From Phoronis australis (lineage: Eukaryota > Phoronida > Phoronidae), in the NCBI GenBank assembly GCA_002633005.1, contig NMRA01000449.1, forward strand, positions 243,383 through 307,382: a stretch of 64,000 nucleotides of DNA. The letters are read 5' to 3'. Both the position numbers and the translations under genes were made by a program. Position 1 is the stretch's first letter. Every line of letters begins with the position of its first letter. Below are positions 61,559 to 64,000 of this stretch, piece by piece. The notes under the pieces are model-generated. The model worked only from the letters and a program-made list of their open reading frames with translations. It ran no database searches and was not told where the DNA came from.

Positions 61559-63477
61559 AAGTTAATGTACGCTCGTGATTTTTACGTGTGTAACATTCAC
61601 CCATTTGGCCAACGATACGACTGAAGTCCTGACCGATAAACTTTACTTGAGAATCGTCATACGTAAAAAATACTCGGTGAGTGGCACGAGATTAGTCAAT
61701 GTTCAAGCAGAGTCTCGACTAAATTTTGGTGGTCGTGAACCCTGGTTTACAGCTGGAGTGATCTCATGGAAGTGATGTATGGGATGTTCCGCTCAGATAA
61801 GTGAGTTTTTGAATAACAGTTTCTACACAAAAATGCTTTCTCCAACACAATTCTCTACGAAACTCTAAAAAGTTCCTTTTCCAACTGCTTTTACAAAATT
61901 TCTGAAGGGAATATTTTGTTACGTTAGTCCAGGTTGATGGAATCATGGCGTACCTGGAAACTTTATACGAAAGTCGACTTGTTCATGAAATCTACCCACT
62001 AACGGGACCCTATTTTGAATCCACTCTTTAAGTGAGTGTGAATCCTATTTTACAAATGCATCTCGTGCCATTCAATAAAATCTAGTACCTCCTGTTTTTT
62101 GCTTGATTAATGCACGGTCATATTTGTAGAAACAACGTCAAGGAACTGATGACTTACATTTCGGGTAGCAGAAAATCTGAAGCACAAAAACGAAAATCAT
62201 GCATACAGAAATGAAGTCAGTTGTAGCACTGTACATACCTCCTCAGTTAGTAAACTGATCGTTCGATGCTGTAAAGTTTGTCAAAGTTGAACGATATATA
62301 AGGCGCTGAATTTATTTGTATACTCATTTTTCTTGGAATGGCAAATAGAGGGCAACTCTGATCACCGGAATTTGGTAAATTGCTGTATTAATTAAATCCA
62401 ATTGACACATTTCTGGCTGACGCCGACACTAATTGCTAATAGTAAAAACGTATCTTTTTGCCGTAAATATATGTACATCTAGATACGCACGTAGAACGCA
62501 GTCAACAAGTGATTTCCTGCCTCTTAAAATACACATGAACGTCCAAGTTTTCTACAATAAAGTAGGAACGTAGAATAAAAAAACAAGTAAACGAATCTTA
62601 CAGAATTTCAATTGCGCATTTGGAGACAAGAAATTTTATATCCAAATATCAAGATGTAATTTCATGTATTGAAGGTAATGCTCTGGTTACTAAAAAATAA
62701 CCGCATCGCAAAATTGTAATTCTTGTAAGGGAAACTCTGTTTTTCAATAACCTAAAACCATACAGACGTATGCATTGAAAATCAACTTTCTTTCCTCTAC
62801 TGTGGTCATTGACCATTAACTTCCATGCACGCCGTATTCAAACGAACAATCGGTTAGTTTAAAAAAATATTGACGTAATAATTAAATCTCTTTGCCACTT
62901 CTTTAGAACTTCGAGGAAAGTCGTATCTAGACAACACACTTTTGAACCAATCGTATCAATCTTACTTTCAAAGCCAGAACGAATGAACATTTTCACGGCA
63001 TCGTGTTTTCACTGCGCTAAACCTCAGAGCGAAGTTTCGCCTGGGCTAGAGGTCGAAGTGAAATGTGCCACGTGATTGTCAAATGCAGGCTCTAACTTTT
63101 GTGGTATGTAAGCCCTGTTTATTGTAAGTATATATCATGTACCGCGATACTGTCATTTCAGTGACCTTGAAAACTAAGAGTTAGGTTGTATATATACAAT
63201 GTGTAGTAATGTACATGATCACGTCACTAGGAAATAGACGAACTTCTTATCGAACGAGCATAAGTCTAATAGCCGAAGATAATTGTGCACGGACTGTACG
63301 TATTTCTTTATTACCTAAGCAACTGAAGTCAATTTAATTGTAACATAGTGAACTGATATTTATGTTTCGAAATCCGATTGCAGTTATCTTTCATGCTGTA
63401 CGGAATCATTAATTCCTGAAAATGTGTAGTTCTTCAAAAAGCAGTTTTACGATTTGATAGCTAGGGTTGTTTCTTAC

Positions 63478-63650
63478 TTTTTATGACCCTGCTCGCAACG
63501 CTTGATTAACTCTGTTCGTGGCTGGAACCACATTTTGAATGATTCTCGCTGACCGAAATTAAGTATAGAAGCCTGCTGCTCAGCGTTACTCGTAATAATT
63601 GCCGGAATATCTGGACCTCGCCTGTACATTGCTAGCCCAAACGTAAAAGT
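63478..63650 (-). CDS. Orphan internal coding exon candidate, unknown gene
   Basis: On the minus strand a good acceptor (TTTCCCCTTTACACAG) precedes 173 bp of open frame, followed by a good donor (AAAA|GTAAGAAA). The frame encodes 57 aa beginning TFTFGLAMYRRGPDIPAIIT and continuing through NFGQRESFKMWF. I do not recognise the family. No partner exon was found in the window, so it could be one exon of a gene extending right or left, or a chance exon. Confidence 0.3.
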
Positions 63651-64000
63651 CTGTGTAAAGGGGAAATTCATGTAATGTACGAAGTGGAGTAAAAACTTAG
63701 ATTTCTAGTTCAGACTAGAACTTTTACTGCTGGGGTCACCAACTGCTAACTAGGGTTAGACATTTATTCACACAAGCTTGAGCATAGAATAACAAGCATT
63801 TGTCATGAGTTCACACAAAACTCGAAAATGTCAAAAACATTTTAATGAACGATTTCGAGTAAAAATATCAGTTCCCCGGCCCAGATATCGAAAGAGATTT
63901 CTTTCGCAAACGTATTAACTTTTGCAAGACAAAGTCGCCGTGTTTTCATGCCTTTCTTGAACTGAGATTGATAGCAGTATAACACCTGGGATTCCCCCTG

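Larger units (their letters stand above)
60632..64000. other. Region upstream of the defensin gene
   Basis: Holds the inverted short-unit array (60925-61558), a TATATAAGG box-like sequence near 62294 with no gene identified downstream, and the orphan exon candidate at 63478-63650. The defensin promoter should lie just right of 60631, but no clear TATA box is seen on the minus strand before the array. Confidence 0.5.

Noticed and set aside
61575-61775. 66-codon plus-strand frame ending ...PWFTAGVISWK, protease-like
   Set aside because: The tail resembles a trypsin-like phrase only superficially. No catalytic motif, splice site or continuation was found.

Overview
The window is animal nuclear DNA: AT-rich, with genes in small exons bounded by GT-AG introns, intronic minisatellites, and many degraded or non-autonomous transposons. 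The best guess is a marine invertebrate, perhaps a lancelet-like deuterostome. That rests on a GPR158-like family, an insect-type CS-alpha-beta defensin and foldback elements seen together; it is inference, and a mollusc or hemichordate is not excluded.

Layout, left to right. (1) 643-775: last exon of a gene that starts left of the window. (2) 776-9761: intergenic, holding a dead LINE reverse transcriptase, a cluster of a 15-19 bp motif, and an N beside a poly-G run. (3) 9770-22484, plus strand: gene A, ten coding exons, 923 aa. (4) 27825-42832, plus strand: gene B, eleven coding exons, 847 aa. The exon at the left edge, gene A and gene B form one tandem family. Each complete protein has a signal peptide, two Cache-like plus EGF-like modules resembling the ectodomain of GPR158/GPR179, a basic linker with furin-type sites between the modules, and a short hydrophobic C-terminus. 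There is no seven-helix domain. Gene B introns carry tRNA-derived SINEs and a THAP transposon remnant with long terminal inverted repeats. (5) 42900-47669: intergenic, repeat-rich. (6) 47670-54877, plus strand: WARS2, mitochondrial tryptophanyl-tRNA synthetase, six exons, 372 aa, with a very large minisatellite and a hairpin MITE in its introns. (7) 54685-60342: the 3' end of WARS2 and a convergent, minus-strand defensin exon have been duplicated. One copy has intact WARS2 and a headless defensin; the other has a WARS2 stub and the complete-looking defensin gene (59724-60631). (8) 60632-64000: a foldback-type array of short inverted units and one orphan exon candidate on the minus strand.

The exon joins of genes A, B and WARS2 were worked out by hand. 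All phases match, the summed lengths are divisible by three, and several exon lengths are identical between A and B (127, 166, 118 and 155 bp), which is strong internal support. Function of the Cache-EGF proteins is inferred from family resemblance only; WARS2 and the defensin fold are recognised from diagnostic motifs.
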